Shown: positions 63,305-64,000 of the stretch, in pieces | How the letters are laid out: every line of letters begins with the position of its first letter | Position numbering within the stretch: position 1 is the stretch's first letter | DNA from: Asparagopsis taxiformis | Lineage: Eukaryota; Rhodophyta; Florideophyceae; Bonnemaisoniales; Bonnemaisoniaceae | NCBI GenBank assembly: GCA_030407315.1 | Contig: JALQPE010001893.1 | Location: 43,283 to 107,282 of the forward strand | DNA: 64,000 nt | Direction of reading: 5' to 3' | Position numbers and translations under genes: made by a program | Notes under the pieces: model-generated | What the model saw: only the letters and a program-made list of their open reading frames with translations | Database searches by the model: none | What the model was told of the DNA's origin: nothing

Positions 63305-63619
63305 CTTCCGTCGAACTTCGCCTCCCGTTCAATCACAAAGTGTCACTCCAAGTGCTTTTTCTGCAACGAGAATGCTAGCAATAGTAACAAATAATGCTAA
63401 CTACTCTACTCATATCCTCGGAAAACGACCGATTTTCTCCTACCTTTTCTGTAACGGTCATCTCCATGTGACCACGCATCCTCTATACTTCTCACTACTA
63501 GTAGCTTCAGAATAGTTTCCTCTTTATCTACTTGAACTCATATGCAAACACATTTCACAATGACCCTATCCTGTAAACTATTTCAATGTTGAGTCTCAGA
63601 TATTACCAAACACCAATTA

Positions 63620-64000
63620 CTATCAAGGCAGTACTTGCAGGCAGTACAATTCACTGCCGGAGCCAGTATATTTTACTGCCTGATTCTAATGCCAGGTCAT
63701 TTGCCAGGGCTGTACTGTACGGCAGTACATTCCATTGCAGAAATCATCAAAAATCACTGCATTGCACTACTGCCCTGTGGTACCAGCAAAAATTACTAGA
63801 ATTTGCTATCGTACAGTACTGAATTCTGCTACATACCGTACTGCCAGGAAATTTTGTATTTACTGCCTGCGGCACTAGAACTGAAAAAATTAAAATAGTA
63901 ATTTTACTGCCTCAGGCACTACATTGTTCAGGCAGTGATTTTTACTGCCTCAGGCAGTAAATTTACTACATTTTTTGATCTCAAACTCAGTAGTGTTCCA
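63620..64000. repeat. GGCAGTA / TACTGCC satellite, second array
   Basis: Same motif and facing-pair arrangement as 48930-50135, for example TTTACTGCCTCAGGCAGTAAA near 63943. It continues to the window end. Confidence 0.8.

Overview
The window is eukaryotic nuclear DNA dominated by retrotransposons. Compact genes, short introns (about 75 nt in an ALG12-like gene), a TATA-driven secreted Pro/Ser- and GGGQ-repeat protein, and several divergent Copia lineages next to a tyrosine-recombinase retrotransposon would fit a red alga. That assignment is an inference; no rRNA or other marker gene is present to confirm it.

Layout. (1) 1-2230: 3' part of a Copia element (Copia-I). (2) 2231-5224: non-coding, with inverted-repeat elements and a 184-bp derivative of the Ngaro-type element. 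(3) 5225-6280: a host gene for a secreted low-complexity protein. (4) 6374-45327: one nest of transposons. The outer element, Copia-II (minus strand, 5.36 kb of its own sequence, TSD CGAAC), carries Copia-III (TSD GTCTG), Ngaro-I, Copia-V (TSD GTATG) in its left LTR and Copia-VII (TSD GGCAT) in its pol. Ngaro-I carries Copia-IV (TSD ACACC). Copia-V carries Copia-VI (TSD GAGAC), which carries a solo Ngaro terminal unit. When the insertions are subtracted, every split LTR adds up exactly to its partner (433, 124 and 102 bp). (5) 45328-50715: short inverted-repeat elements, a 43-bp tandem array, a minus-strand array that looks like alternating 18-nt and 12-nt micro-exons, and a GGCAGTA/TACTGCC palindromic satellite. 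(6) 52.1-64 kb: decayed host genes (SHPRH-like RING/helicase, ALG12 mannosyltransferase, a GalNAc-transferase-like fragment, an unrecognised minus-strand gene) separated by a roughly 118-bp palindromic satellite.

The Copia elements carry the usual order gag, zinc knuckle, aspartic protease, integrase, reverse transcriptase, RNase H. Most have primer-binding sites like that of Drosophila copia, matching the anticodon region of initiator tRNA-Met. Copia-III and Copia-IV have intact single ORFs and (nearly) identical LTRs and may be active. The Ngaro-type element has overlapping gag, RT-RNase H and tyrosine-recombinase frames with A1-B1-A2-B2 split direct repeats.

The most unusual signal is in four related Copia elements (I, V, VI, VII). 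Each has an RNA-hairpin-capable inverted repeat just upstream of its 3' LTR whose loop contains a 13-20 nt copy of the first bases of that same LTR, 47-53 nt before the real LTR. The stem sequences differ between elements while pairing is kept. Second is a Tudor-like module in the Copia-II polyprotein. Third is the micro-exon-like array.
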